The translations under genes were made by a program, and so were the position numbers. Below, piece by piece: positions 24,184-35,820 of a stretch of DNA of 54,808 nucleotides (position 1 is its first letter; every line of letters begins with the position of its first letter). Origin of the DNA: Gnetum montanum (lineage: Eukaryota > Streptophyta > Gnetopsida > Gnetales > Gnetaceae). The stretch lies in assembly GCA_015680685.1 (NCBI GenBank), contig MNCI01001268.1, positions 799,677 through 854,484 on the forward strand, given 5' to 3'. The notes below the pieces were generated by a model. That model ran no database searches. It saw only the letters and a program-made list of their open reading frames with translations, and was not told the DNA's origin.

Positions 24184-24534
24184 TGGGAAGTGTGGACTGG
24201 AAGCAGGACTGTCTTCATCAAGGAGGATGCAACCATATCACTCATGGGAGATTGTTCATAACTACTAGATCTCTTTTACCTCTCCCTCATTCTTCTATTG
24301 CCAAGAGGGGTTGGATGTCCTTTGGATCAATTGGTGTTCTTTCCTATTATCATGAACACCTAATTTTGTACACAATTGTAATATTGTATGCTCAGGCACT
24401 TCTATAGTTGTCTTTTCTCTTTGTGTCACTCTGTATGTCAATTAAGTAAGTCCACACCCCCTAATATATTTTTAAAGGACTTGTTCCTCTTCTTCTGTAC
24501 TCGAGGACGATTTTTCAATTCAGTCATGGGGGTA
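24184..24534 (+). other. E2: 3' untranslated tail and 3' polypurine tract
   Basis: Shares the AAAGGACTTGTTCCTC ... CTCGAGGACGA block with E3 (39430-39492). Ends with the polypurine tract TCATGGGGGTA at 24524-24534, directly before the LTR. Confidence 0.7.
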
Positions 24535-25404
24535 TGATAAATCGTGTTTTTTAATGCTCCGATATTGGGGTAGCCGCGATATTAGGTACACGATATCGGG
24601 TACGCGATATCGCAACCCAAGATGTGATATCATACATTTGATATCACAGGATTACTCCTAGGTCTATAAATACAGTGCCTAGGCACACAATTGAAAGTAT
24701 GTTTTTGGCAGTCAAGTAGCAAAACTCTTGTAATTTGTTCATTTGAAAGTTAGAATATTTTCCAAGTGCCGACAGCAAGAGGTCTAAGTGTGAACAGATC
24801 TTTATTCAAGCATTTATGTATCTAAACACATCGGTGTGTTGCCAATAAAGATGAACTTTTTGATCCATTCCTTGCAACACTTGATACTTTCTTCTTATGC
24901 ATTTATATATTGTAATTTCATGCAATTTACATTAATATCATTAATGCAATAGTTAATTTTGATCAATCAAACAAATCATTAAAATACACAAGCACAACCC
25001 CTTTGAACATATGTGTGACGCTTGGTAGCTCAGAAATGATTAGCGTTTGATAGCCCAGTAGTGTTTGCACAAAGTTCAGGATGTGTCCAAGAAGTGAGAA
25101 TGGTTACTTGTGTTAGGCTAGACTAGAGTATAGTTTACTTAGCAATTAATCACTCTTACTTTTATTCTTGTTCTAGGTGAGTAATTTCATAAAAACACAA
25201 AATAATAAAAATCTTACGTCTCAATCACACTTAACCATACAATTGCATTCCACAAGTGGGATTGGAAAGACAACGAATGGGCAACAAATGCACACTATTT
25301 AGCTCTACTGTACTTAGTAATTATAGTCTGTGGAATTCAACTAGATCACACATGAATGCCTATGATTCCTATGGTTGGATGTAGGGGTACCTTGCTACTC
25401 ATCA
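24535..25404 (+). mobile_element. E2: 3' LTR
   Basis: 870 bp, TGATAAATCGTG ... CTCATCA. U3 palindromes at 24563-24655 are less decayed than in the 5' copy and include one extra GGGTACGCGATATC unit. TATA box TATAAATA at 24665-24672, flanked by two CCTAGG hexamers. Polyadenylation block GCCAATAAAGATGAAC near 24842-24857. Confidence 0.88.
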
Positions 25405-26722
25405 AAAACTAAACATAAATAATGGGAATTGAAAACATACCCCTTAGACACAATAAGAGGCTACAAGCATTTGTTATGGGGTTGGAAAGACATGTTACCC
25501 ATGCCTAAAGACATCCTTCTAACTAAGGGTCTTTTCACTTCCTACTTCTCTTTTCTTCTTTCTTTGGAATGGTGAGTGGTTTGTGGGGATGTTCTTGTTC
25601 CTTGGAGGATGGAATTCTTTAATGTGTTAATGCAAAGTTACTAGATGTGGATGGTCTTGATTTGGACTAAGGAAGGAAGTTCTTATGTCATATTAATCAC
25701 ATCATCTACAAGGGACTTCCTGTGACCAACATGCAGAACTCCATTCCATACTCTCTCTCTCCCACCTATTCTTTCCATGTATCACCTCACTACCTCTTCT
25801 CATGAATGTCTCGATGGGTTCATTTGGTAAACGGTTGAAATTCTCTAATGATTTCTTTGGTGATTCAGTTTTTAATGATCCATAACCATTAATCATCCTT
25901 GGGGCCCACAGACTCCTTGTTTGAGAACATACAAGGACATTAAGGGCATGAGATTACTATGGGGAGGACTCACTTGCATACTCTTTGGTTGGGATGGCTA
26001 AACTTCTTATACCTTAGTCATTTTTCTTTCAAATCTTATGTTTTCCACTACAATACATCCAATTTTTTCATTCCTTAGCACATCACTCTCCTACAAAATT
26101 TCCATTTAACACATATTTCCAAGCCCTCTTCAAACATTCCTCATTATTTTAGGCTTTTTTGGCTTCCTATAAACTCCAATTTTATGGAAAAACTCTTTGT
26201 TTTTACTTAGTTTTTAAATGTGAAAAATTTTGATTTTCAATTGCATTGACACATCCTTGTTAACACAGCACAAAAATACTATAACTACATGTCGACACCT
26301 AGGAAATTTTCACATTTGCCTTCAAACACTAAGGGAGGTTTTACTATTTTCAAAGCCCAGAGCCTTCCAAAGCCCATAACTTTCTAACCACTTGTCCAAA
26401 TCTACCCTTTCTTCAATCCTTCAGCTATTGGAGGTGAGCTTTACTTTATGGGGGCCAAAAACCAATGGTTTTTGATAGAAAATTTTTTAGAATTTTTCTC
26501 TCCCACATGGGTTAACTAATAAAGTAATATTAAATATTACAAATTTATCTAAGTTAAACCTCACCAAAAAAAACTTAAGTAGCTGATACAATAAAATAAT
26601 ATTAAAATAATTAATCTATCATGATCAAAACTTAGCCTAAGTGTAACTAACCAATGAGACAAGGTATTAAAGTATTATAAGTCACACATAAAGCACTAAT
26701 CCTTGCTTATGTTTGTGATCAC
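25405..26722 (+). other. E1: spacer between pol and ORF3, second part
   Basis: Continuation of the E1 spacer after the E2 insertion. No ORF of coding character. It ends with ACTAATCC near 26695-26702 and TTTGTGATCACAT directly before the ORF3 ATG; the acceptor AG seen in E2 and E3 is changed to AT here. Confidence 0.6.
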
Positions 26723-28206
26723 ATATGGCACGAAAAAGGATATTGTAAGGAGAACCATCTAGACCATGGAAGAAACGACCATGGGGAGGAAGGGACCAGT
26801 AGCCATAATCACCCCAAGAAGAAGAGGTGGAAACACACACCACAGGACCTCTTTGGGGGTAGCTTGAAGTGAAATTTTTCCATTAGATTCTCATAGTGGA
26901 AACAGGCCAATTTAGATGAGACAAGGTTCTAGGGCTTGGACCTAACTTAGAGGTCACCTTGACCAAGGCCTAGTTAAGACAAATTCGTTCTAAGGAGGTC
27001 TAAAGTGCAATTCTCTAGGAACTTAACTTTGGTTCCTTCTTGGACCTAGCACTAGAAGGGGTGAAACCCCAACTACAATCCTCTCCGAGGTGGCCTATCC
27101 TCACTTCTAATGGGAAGTGGTACATGGAAGAGACATACCTCTTTCAGAATAATAAACAAACAAATGTCATGATCAAGATCAAGGGCATCAATGTATCCTA
27201 TTCATTTAAGGCCATTTCAGAGGACCTTGGGTTGCTTAATAGTGTGGTAACTTTGGCAGAGATTTCAACATAGAAGGATCCAAATGTCAAGAAAGAGTGG
27301 ATCCAACGATGCTATGGAGTGAACCATTAAGGAGTACAGTGCACTCACCAAGGTACAGAGGGCTTACTTCAAAATTGCAGCCTACCACCTAAACCCAACG
27401 ATGAGGTCAAGTAAGATCACTACCTTCTCTACCCATGCATGTGCCACTCTAAGTGGAAAATTTTCAGTCAACCTTTCATAGCTCATTTTTCTGGAGATTG
27501 AGAAGAGATTTAAAGAGAATAAGCATGGGAGTAAACACTTCCCTTTCCTTGCCTTATCAAAAAACTCTACAGAAGGGGAGGGATAACCCATTATGCTTAT
27601 GATACACTTCGTCATGCTTTTGCTACATCCTAGTAGGAGATAATGAAGGATAAGGCACCTGCTAAGTTGCAGGAAGAGGAGCGGCCACCACCACCACTAC
27701 CTACTCAAGAAACAACATTGAAGGCTTGTGTTGTAATTAAGTACATGAAGAAGCTTTGTGAACAACTCCTACAGTAGCAACAACAAGGACCAAGTGGTAA
27801 AGAGCCTTCATTTTATTGGCCAACTTTGAACCATATAAATGAAGTAACCCAAATAATAAGTTGTCTGGAGGAGATTGTGTCATTGTTTTTGACAAAGAGA
27901 ATGCAAGTGCTTGCAGGATCAAATCTAAGTAATAGAGAAGTAATGGTGTCTATCCTTGGATAGAAACAATTTCCAAAGATCTCTAGGAATGCCACCACTT
28001 TTTTAGTGCACCTAGAGGAGGGTAAGGAAGTGATTGTCTTAGTGATGTAGCACTACACATAAGAAATAGTGACGGAGGTGATGGTCAATCATGTGGTAAA
28101 GGTCTAAAATGATCCTATGACCATTGTGCTAAACATTATTACACTTTAAGATGTGTAGACATTTGTAGGAGTGGATAACAGAAGGCTAAGCATAGCCCAA
28201 CATGAG
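26723..28206 (+). pseudogene. E1: ORF3 pseudogene, 5' part
   Basis: First half of a third ORF downstream of pol, in the position where env-like genes sit in Athila-type elements. It begins MARKRIL (E3: MVPKRGA). A globular part follows, with ESSPRWPILTSNGK-like and KAISEDLGLLN segments and an LPFPCLIKKLYRR-like block near 27540-27580, which resembles the LPFPxLITxL wording of plant transposon accessory proteins. Broken by stops and frameshifts. Interrupted by E3 at 28206; it resumes at 40361. No signal peptide or membrane segment was recognised, so an envelope role is not supported by sequence alone. Confidence 0.6.
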
Positions 28207-29075
28207 TGATGAGATGTGATTTGATAGGCCTCGATGTTAGATACGCAATGTCAAAGTCCCAACGTCGTGTACTTGACGTCATGGCTAATAAGCGACGTTG
28301 GATACCCAATGTTGCCTCATCTAGACCTCACCTATAAATACTACACTTGGGCTTCTAGATGAGATAATTTTTACACATCTTAGAATAGTTAGTTTTCAAT
28401 TTCTTTTCCTTTAAGTCTATTATTCCCAATGCATGCTCGCAGTGTGATGTTTGTAATCATACAACACCCTTGTTTGAGTGTGATGTACTTGGACACATTA
28501 CATCATTGGCAATAAAGATCGAGATTACTTCCATCATTATAGCATCCACTTAGCTTAATATTTTTGTTTTAATTATTTAATGCTTTCTTTAGTTAAACAT
28601 TTTCATTTATTGTTATTTACTATTTCTGTCATTAAGTAGAATGCGTATGCCTTAATCACGAGCATTTAAGTGGAAATACTTGGTCACCCAGAGGTGTATC
28701 ATTTGGCACAACTAGTGATGTACACTTGGTAAACCTAGAAGTAGCTCCATGAAGTCCAAGATGTGTATAGATGATTAAGAGTAGATACCATTGCCATAGG
28801 CTAGTTTAGACTTTATTTTTCATTATTCATTAGTTAATCAATTTATCTCTTTCATCACTAGGAGTAGCATAGAATTAAAAACATCATACACCTCCTCTTT
28901 GGACTAAACCACATGTGACAAAGCTACCACTAGTCCAAGTGTGAAGACAATGAACTGAGATCAAAGCATAACAATCTAGATGCCACAACTAGTCCCATCC
29001 ATGGAATTCAACGGAATTGTGCATGAACGCTTGTGATTCGTATGGTTGAGCATAGGGGTACCTCGCTACTCATCA
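28207..29075 (+). mobile_element. E3: 5' LTR
   Basis: 869 bp, TGATGAGATGTG ... CTCATCA. U3 has degenerate palindromes with GACGTC, GATGTT and GTAC cores (28224-28310). TATA box TATAAATA near 28333-28340 lies inside an inverted repeat CTCATCTAGA ... TCTAGATGAG. Polyadenylation block TTGGCAATAAAGATCGAG near 28506-28523. Confidence 0.88.
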
Positions 29076-29076
29076 T

Positions 29077-29094
29077 TGGTGCCATTACTGAGGA
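29077..29094 (+). other. E3: primer binding site (tRNA-Asp type, decayed)
   Basis: TGGTGCCATTACTGAGGA after the LTR is a mutated version of TGGCGCCGTTGCCGGGGA. Most differences are C/T or G/A transitions. Confidence 0.7.
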
Positions 29095-29199
29095 TGGTGC
29101 TAGTTATCTAGATTAGTTATATTATACAAGATCATTGTAAAGGAATTAATGATATATCTTCCAGAAGTTATTGAATCACACACACTATAACCAACAACA

Positions 29200-31221
29200 A
29201 TGTCTCTTTCACACAGAAATGACAGTGCATTGTATAGTGAACAAATTCATTGGAGAACTAATGCGATATACAATGAAGAAGATTGGAGTGATCAACCTTA
29301 TGTAGAGGTTTCTTATGATCATGACCACCTTGACAACACCTAAAGACTACATTTACCTAAGGTAGACAATCTTGGAGAAGATGGTGTAGGTCCTAAACTA
29401 GGGGAGGCCTCAAGGTCTAAGACCTTCTCAAAACCAAGAAACAATAAATCAAGGGATCCCAAGGAACATTATAGAAGCCATGGCAATTCTTCCAGTTCCT
29501 CATCTTCCTCTTTCCCCTCAACATATAGTTCTAATAAAGATGAACGTAGGTATAGAAATAGAGCACAACTAAAGGGTTGGACTAAAAATTGGAATCGAAC
29601 CCACGGGAAAAGTCAAAGAAGTCATCATGAACATAGAAATTTCCCTCACAATTCATTTGATGACGATGAACCCTTGTTGGCCACTAAGAGCCTAATACAT
29701 ATCATAGAGGCCATTTAGATATCTTGCAGGCATTGCAAACAAAGTCATTCACATAAGCTAGACATGAATAATTTTCCTAAGTTTGTAGGAGGCTATGATT
29801 CAAATCTGCAACATCATTTACAAGCCTTCCATGATGCCTGTGCTTTTTACAACATTGAAAGTGGATGGCAAAAGCTTAAGGTCTCTCCTAGGATACTAAT
29901 TTATAGAGCCAAATTGTGGTATAGATCGTTGAGACCAAATTCCATCCGACGATGGTCTACAATGACGAAACTTTTCAACAAGAGATACCAAACCTATAAA
30001 AGAGTGTCCAATTTGAAGAGATAGATCCAAGAGTGGACACAAGAACAACATGAACCCTTGGACATGGCCATAGATAGATATTATGCTTTATTGAATAAAT
30101 GCCTAGGCCATGATTTCTCTGAGGAAGAGCAACTTTACCACATCATAGATGGGCTTCATAATGAAATAAGGGTGATCCTTGGGATGTATGTCCCAGGGCA
30201 ATTATACAAGCTTCAACTCCATTAGATCAAAGAGATAACAGAGCGTATGGTAAAAGAAGAAGGAAAAATTTGTAAATGGAAGAATTTCAAAAAACATCAA
30301 TGGGACCCAACTCTTCAATCGAAGGAGGTTCAAATTTATGGTAAGGAAAATGAAGCCACTCTTAATAAGGTGATTCTACAACAAACTTAGTTGTCAAAGG
30401 AGTCTATTAATGATCTAGAAGCAAAATTCAATAGGATGTCTAAATGAATAAATGAAAACATCACAAATCTTGTTAAAATGATCACAGAGAGGATTATGCA
30501 ACACACGCTAGGAAAACACAATAAACAGAGGACATAGAACCAAGAAATAGTTAGGAATACTTTTCGGAAAATGAGAAGAGTGGTTGACAAAAGTAAGGCT
30601 AAAGACTCCACCACGAATGAAGATGATGGATGTGAACTATGCATATATGACCATCAAAAGGGCCAATGCCCTGTATTGTTGCATCTACAAGAGTATTGGG
30701 CAAGTGCCTTAAATCCAAAGTTTGTGCAAAAGCACATGTTTGGAAGACTTCCTATCCCACAAGGTAATTTCAAACAATTCCACAACCAACCATACCATCC
30801 TAGCAGGACTTCTTACTAGCCTCAACATCCTCAACCACAGTGGCAACAACCATAGTTATGGTTGAGACCACCACTAAATCAGCCACACCCACCGAAACCT
30901 CATGAATATTATGTTCAACATCTTATTTCTCCAACTAGTTTGATGTCCTTTACTTCTAATCGCCACTACCACTCTCTCAAGTACTATCAATACATGACAT
31001 CCCCTGAAGGATCACCACCTCGTGCTTCTTACCATTCAACTCACCTACGATATTCTCATAATCTACCTCCTTATATGCCACCACCAGGGACACAAGAAGG
31101 GTTAGCATCCCAATATCAACAAATGAGTGCCACTTGTGCTACAAATGTGCAAAGACACGCTGACATTAGTGGGCCCCCAACCACAACATTGGAAGTGTCC
31201 TTTCTAGAGGAAGGATCGTAA
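29200..31221 (+). pseudogene. E3: gag, long single frame with nonsense mutations
   Basis: From ATG 29200 (MSLSHRNDSALYSEQIHW) one frame runs to 31221 without a frameshift, with nine internal stops (29341 TAA; 29716, 30022, 30223, 30388, 30535, 30817, 30853 TAG; 30445 TGA) before a TAA at 31219. Parts in order: an acidic and Ser-rich N-terminus; the gag core (FPKFVGGYDSNLQHHLQAFH, ESGWQKLKVSPRILIYRAKL, KRYQTYKRVSNLK, LYHIIDGLHNEIRVILGMY); a charged region; DDGCELCIYDHQKGQCP (a possible Cys/His patch); and a Pro/His/Tyr-rich tail. A one-base shift near 31215 carries the reading into the next frame, which continues to 34372 across the insertion. Confidence 0.8.
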
Positions 31222-31433
31222 GCCAAAGAAACCCATGCATGAACCCACCACATCATCCAAGCTAGCACAAGGACAACCTGGTGCACCACTTTCCTTGTCT
31301 AAACCAACATCCTCTGACCATACATAAGGGACACCATCTGTTTGTACTACAATCCCACATCTAACCAAAGAATCTAAAAACATGGGAAGACAAACAAATC
31401 CATGCATACCATCTCATACTCAAGGATGCTATC

Positions 31434-34167
31434 TGTTGGTGACCATTTGGGATGTGACCGCCAACAAGTGTCCTCGAACAGGATTTAGGTGCCTGCTGGT
31501 CTCTGGCAACACCAAGGCCCAGATACCTCCAAATAAACTTAGTAGTTAATGTGAGTATGTGTGTGTGCTGTTGCGGCATGCGATTGTGTGAAATGTAACG
31601 ATTGCATTGTGTGTAAACTACAAATGACTTACTTTAAAGAGATTCAGCCAACTTTGCCAAGTACTGTGAGTTATTGAGAGTTTCCTATTCTGTTCAACTA
31701 CCTAGTCTATGCGATCCTTATAATACCTACTTGTAAAAAATAAAATTTTGTTAAAACATTTGAGCACAACTCTGCAAATCTACTCCTAATTTTCCCCAGA
31801 GAAAGAGATAGTTCCACAAGAAAACTAGAAATAGAGCAAGATTCGATGGAAATAGACAGAAAAGAAAAGAAAGCAGATTTGTGTAGACCTCAAATATTTC
31901 AACAAGGTGAAATGACACGAGTAAACACTTCGCAATAAAGCTATCCCAAATTCAATATCTACGAATTGTTCAAACTTTCAAGGCTCAAACAAGCAATTTC
32001 TTCAAGACAATCCTACTATACTACCAAAAATTGCTGCGTAAACTACCACGTACGAGACTCCATTTTGACTAGATAATAGATGTCAACGATTGCATTCAAA
32101 CAGAACCTTTGAACAACTTGACAATTTATAATTGAAATACCATGGAAATTCACTTTAAAGATAAAAAGAAGCTATTCTGGTCCCATCAAAATACCAAAGA
32201 TTTTCTGAACCCTCTCGACTACTGAATTGTTCAACGGCGTGACTACAAACAGAGGCTCTCTTACAACAATCCCAATAGCAGTTCCCACACGTTGCACAAT
32301 AACGAAATTTACTACTAAAATGCTCTTAAGGCTTTTAAACACAAGCGCTTCTATGGAAAAATTTTAATAGAAATTTCTATCGGGCAACAAGAACAATAAG
32401 AGCAATCTAAAAATCCCAAAATTACTTGCCAAGGATGATACTATCTAAACCACTAGCTAAACAATTTAAACAAAACAAAAATAAAACATAACTCACAGGA
32501 CTATGACAAAGAGGCTGAAATCTTTCCTTTAGCAAGCCATCTTACAAGCAATCGTCTTTACAAATCTTCTTTACAAATGCTCTTCTCAAGACCCCAAAGC
32601 GTGTCTTCAAGTGAGAGCCTAAGTGCTAGCTAATAGCTTTTCAAAGTATGATCTCCAAAAATGTGATGTATGAGACATCCCCCCAAAAAGTCCTCCCCAA
32701 AAGTCCTTTCAAAAGTCCCTTTCAAAAGTCCCCTATCTCCTTGACCCCTGAAGCCTTTTTATAGGCTTCCAAGGTAGGTAGGAAAGTTACATATTCAAAC
32801 ATATCTTACCTAACTTCACTCCCAAGTAACTTGCCCAACAAGTTAGGGAGTATTAACTTAGGAAGTTAGGAAGTTAGGAGATACATATTGCTTTTGAAAA
32901 ATAAATTCGATAATTTCATATAATTGTTTACAATTATAGCTTTAATAGCCTTTCATTTTTTTCTTGTTTCAAAATTTATTGAAGTTCTTAGTGATTTTAT
33001 AAACAAGGTGATAACATAACATCTACCTTGGCATAAATGTTGTTGGTACCTTAATCCTAAATAATTCATGTGCACTTTCACCCGTATGGTTGGAAAATTT
33101 AAATTTGAAATATCAAGCCCGAATGTGAAGGCACCAGGCCTGGAATTGCCAGCAACTAATTCAAATTATCTTGCCCTGCCGAAAATCGTTACCAACAACT
33201 GCCATCTCAGGAGAAGGCTCAGCCACCGCGTTAGGAAATGTTACCCTGTGTCTCGTAAGATTTTGCAACCATTCTAAACTTCGCCTCTCACAAGTGCTCT
33301 TCCAGTTTTGATGATTATATGCCATCGAAGCTAGCGTTGTCACGCTTCAAGGAGAAGCTTCCACTGGATCTACCAAACCTGGAACTGCCACTGCCCTGGC
33401 GTACGCGGACGAGGCATCTCTGGATCGACCAAACCCTCGGTCACACCTAGAAACCCTATCAATCCTTGATGAGGTGAAGACTTGTTGACAGTTGCTTTAT
33501 GTTACTTGCCCCTTTGCCTGCTGGCTATGCCTCCCTCTACCAGATCTGGGCCAAAGCTGAGGTTGTAGCCGCCGCGTGCGTGACAGAGGCTTCTCTTCTG
33601 CCGTTGTTGATCTTTCATTTGTCGTTGTGCATCCTCCTGCTGCTGGCCATCTATCCTCCACTCGCAGGTTCTGGAAGTATTCCTTGAGAATATGGAGCCA
33701 TTTCTGGTGATGCCGGTGCCCAGGGTGACGTCCAAGCCCAAGCCAATGCCGACGTCTCTGATATTTTTGCTGTTTTATTTGATTTTTTCTACAACAGAAA
33801 CCTTCTCATCCTTTGTTAATTAAATTTACCGAATGAAATTCAAAACCTATTGGTAATCCATTCATGAGATCTTCCGCACGCTTCCAACTCTTAAGTGAAC
33901 CTTAATAATCCATTATCCAACATTAGCGGGGAGTATGCCTTTTACGGTAAATAATTTCATCCTTTGCCTGCTATTCCAATCTTCAATAAAGGCATTTTAA
34001 TCTTGCTTTCCAAGAAGTCCTCAACATCAAAATTATTTACCAGTGGATGTTTCTTCAAAAATACCCATCAACTCACAATACTAAAACTGCAAATTTACAA
34101 CCAGGGATTGTGCTAATTTTAAATAAAATATTCCAACTATTCCATGGAATGGCCAAATGTGCCAACA
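31434..34167 (-). mobile_element. 2.7-kb LTR-like insertion in E3 (probably a solo LTR, minus strand)
   Basis: Starts TGTTGG and ends CCAACA, with the target duplication CTATC on both sides (31429-31433 and 34168-34172). Removing it restores the E3 gag-tail reading frame exactly. No internal domain, PBS or polypurine tract was found, and the ends do not form a second direct repeat, so a single long LTR left by recombination is the simplest reading. On the minus strand a TATA box TATAAAAAGGC lies near 32755-32765 and a run of AAAAGTCC/CCTTT repeats (plus 32685-32745) lies downstream. A GC-richer block sits at 33130-33780. A non-autonomous (LARD-like) element is the alternative. Confidence 0.6.
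33502..33741 (-). other. Small ORF in the GC-richer block of the insertion
   Basis: 79 codons on the minus strand (MGLDVTLGTGITRNGSIF...), Gln/Arg-rich in the middle. It matches no family I recognise, and the overlapping plus-strand ORF at 33499-33687 is of similar length, so chance is possible. Noted only because the block is more GC-rich than its surroundings and could be a captured gene piece. Confidence 0.2.
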
Positions 34168-34172
34168 CTATC

Positions 34173-34372
34173 ATGGGCCAATCATTCATAATGTTAACAC
34201 ACCTTATATCCTAGCCCATCCTACATATAACAATCAGGTGTGTGACCAGCAATTTTTCTACCCAACCACCACACCACCAATAGACACCCAATGGTTTGGG
34301 CATGAATGGTTCCCAGCGTTTCCTACATGCATGGATCCTTTTCATCCACTTATTAATCCTAGCCATGACTAA
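34173..34372 (+). pseudogene. E3: end of the gag frame after the insertion
   Basis: Continues in the same frame as the stretch before 31433 once the 2.7-kb insertion and one target copy are removed. The sequence reads GPIIHNVNTPYILAHPTYNN, then a Pro/Phe-rich end, PLINPSHD, and a stop at 34370-34372. The internal polypurine tract follows 6 bases later, which is the position of the pol end in E1 and E2. So this frame takes the place of gag-pol. Confidence 0.65.
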
Positions 34373-34377
34373 ATATT

Positions 34378-34400
34378 TAGTCATGGGGGTTACCCCCCAT
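34378..34400 (+). promoter_or_regulatory. E3: internal polypurine tract with hairpin
   Basis: TAGTCATGGGGGT, as in E1 and E2, here followed by TACCCCCCAT so that ATGGGGG and CCCCCAT can pair around TTA. In E1 the matching GATGGCCATCCAT also pairs partly. Confidence 0.5.
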
Positions 34401-35729
34401 TCTAATCTTTAGGATTTTTAAGTGCTTTTTATCTTTTTGTTTTACAAATTTTTTTATCATTTTCCTGTTCTTTCTACTTTTTCCATATTTTCTAGTTGTT
34501 GTTTTAATTTTCCTCATATGTAATCTCACTATTCATCATGTTGCTTATTATGGTGAGCTTTTTTCTCTATGTTGTTGAGTCATAAGGGATTGATTATTTG
34601 AACATTGAGACCACGACATCCATCCCCCCATTCCATTAATAAGAGGTTCTTGCTCTGGTCATAATGGTAATCTTTTTCATCATCCAAACTCTAAATAACT
34701 TCATAATCATTGTGTTTGGATGGAAGAGTGTAAAACCAAGATGGAATGTAAGGGGTGTGACATCAAGGGGATTTGTGGATTCTCTTTGGCTACTTTTGTA
34801 TGTTCTATCATGTTAATGAGGTTGTAACCATATCCTTGTAGATCTAACGAAAAATGAAAGTAAGAGCAACTTTAACCAACATTAAATAAACTTCTGTGGG
34901 TCTCACTGGAAAGCATGTACCCATGCCTAAAGGTTGGTGACTTCTCAGAACTTTCAAAAAAAAAAAAAAACTAATCATGCCATAATAATGCTCCTCCCTT
35001 AGACAAAATGCCAAATGATGTTACTCCTTGCAACTTTGATAGTCTTATGGTTATTTGTCGATGGGATGAAATAATGTGGTGTTACTAAAGGTGGTTTGGA
35101 CTTGGTTTAAATCTTGAAAAGAATGACACATGGTTATCTAACCATTAATAACACACAAGGTTTCATTTTGACCATGGTACAACAGCTCATGTCCTAATTT
35201 CTACAACCCCTTCTTCGGTCCATTCTCTCTCGTTGTCTGAATGTTCATAACTTGTGGTTTTGTGTAACATAGAGTAATTATCTCAATTTGGTGGTTTTAA
35301 CATGTGTGTTTTTTTTCACAGGTATTCATTGCACTCAACTCCTCTAGTGCCTATGGACATTTTAGGCATGATTATGCAAGGGCATCATAGGCTAAAGCTT
35401 ACTTTGGGGAGGATCCACTTGTGTAACTTTTGTGACTTGTACTTGCTAAATAGGACCACATCATTTTTCATCATTCATGCACTTCAATTATTATATTTTA
35501 TTGTTTCCCTTATCATGAACATACTCTATCCCACAATCAAGCTTTCAACACCTTTTTCTTGCTGATTCTTGTATTTTTACCATTGAAGACTTCGCCTTAT
35601 CCTACCTTTGGTAACTCCAATTAATTTTTCCACTTACCCAAATTGCAAAATTTCACTTTCAACCTTCCAATCAAACCTAGAGCTTCAGTTTGCATATGCT
35701 TTGGCCCCATAAAACTTAGAATTTTTGGA
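34401..35729 (+). other. E3: non-coding spacer, first part
   Basis: T-rich sequence homologous to the spacers of E1 and E2, including the ATCAAGGGGATTTGT block near 34765 that matches CAAGGGGATTTGTC at about 15357 in E1. No ORF with coding character. A 14-base A run lies near 34957. Confidence 0.6.
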
Positions 35730-35820
35730 CCTCAACATCATGTACCCGATGTTGGGTCCGACCTGATGTCACGTACACGATATCTTGTACCTGATGTTGG
35801 GCCTAAAAAAAGTATATATT
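35730..35820 (+). promoter_or_regulatory. E3: U3-like palindrome cluster and TATA box inside the element
   Basis: CAACATCATGTACCCGATGT, then GATGTCACGTACACGATATC, then TTGTACCTGATGTTG: the same GATATC/GATGTC plus GTAC palindrome type that otherwise occurs in the U3 of the family's LTRs. It is followed by AGTATATATTATGG (TATA-like, about 35808-35818). It lies about 560 bp before the ORF3 ATG. An internal promoter for ORF3 is an inference; a captured LTR piece is the alternative. Confidence 0.5.

Larger units (their letters stand above)
15508..25404 (+). mobile_element. E2: Athila-like LTR retrotransposon lacking ORF3, nested in E1
   Basis: 9,897-bp element with LTRs 15508-16352 and 24535-25404, a tRNA-Asp PBS, gag, pol and two polypurine tracts. 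The flanks are CAAAC (15503-15507) and AAAAC (25405-25409), a 4-of-5 target duplication. The E1 spacer reads on across the insertion. Order inside: gag, protease, RT, RNase H, integrase, internal polypurine tract, spacer, an acceptor-like site where ORF3 should begin, then at once the 3' untranslated tail. ORF3 (about 2.9 kb in E1 and E3) is missing. Many stops and catalytic-residue losses show it is dead, though RT keeps FMDD. Confidence 0.88.

Noticed and set aside
33022-33040. A copia polypurine tract (minus-strand GCCAAGGTAGA) that would split the 2.7-kb insertion into a 1.6-kb LTR and an internal part
   Set aside because: The target duplication CTATC and the TGTTGG/CCAACA ends define the whole 31434-34167 segment as the inserted unit, and no second LTR copy exists on the other side.
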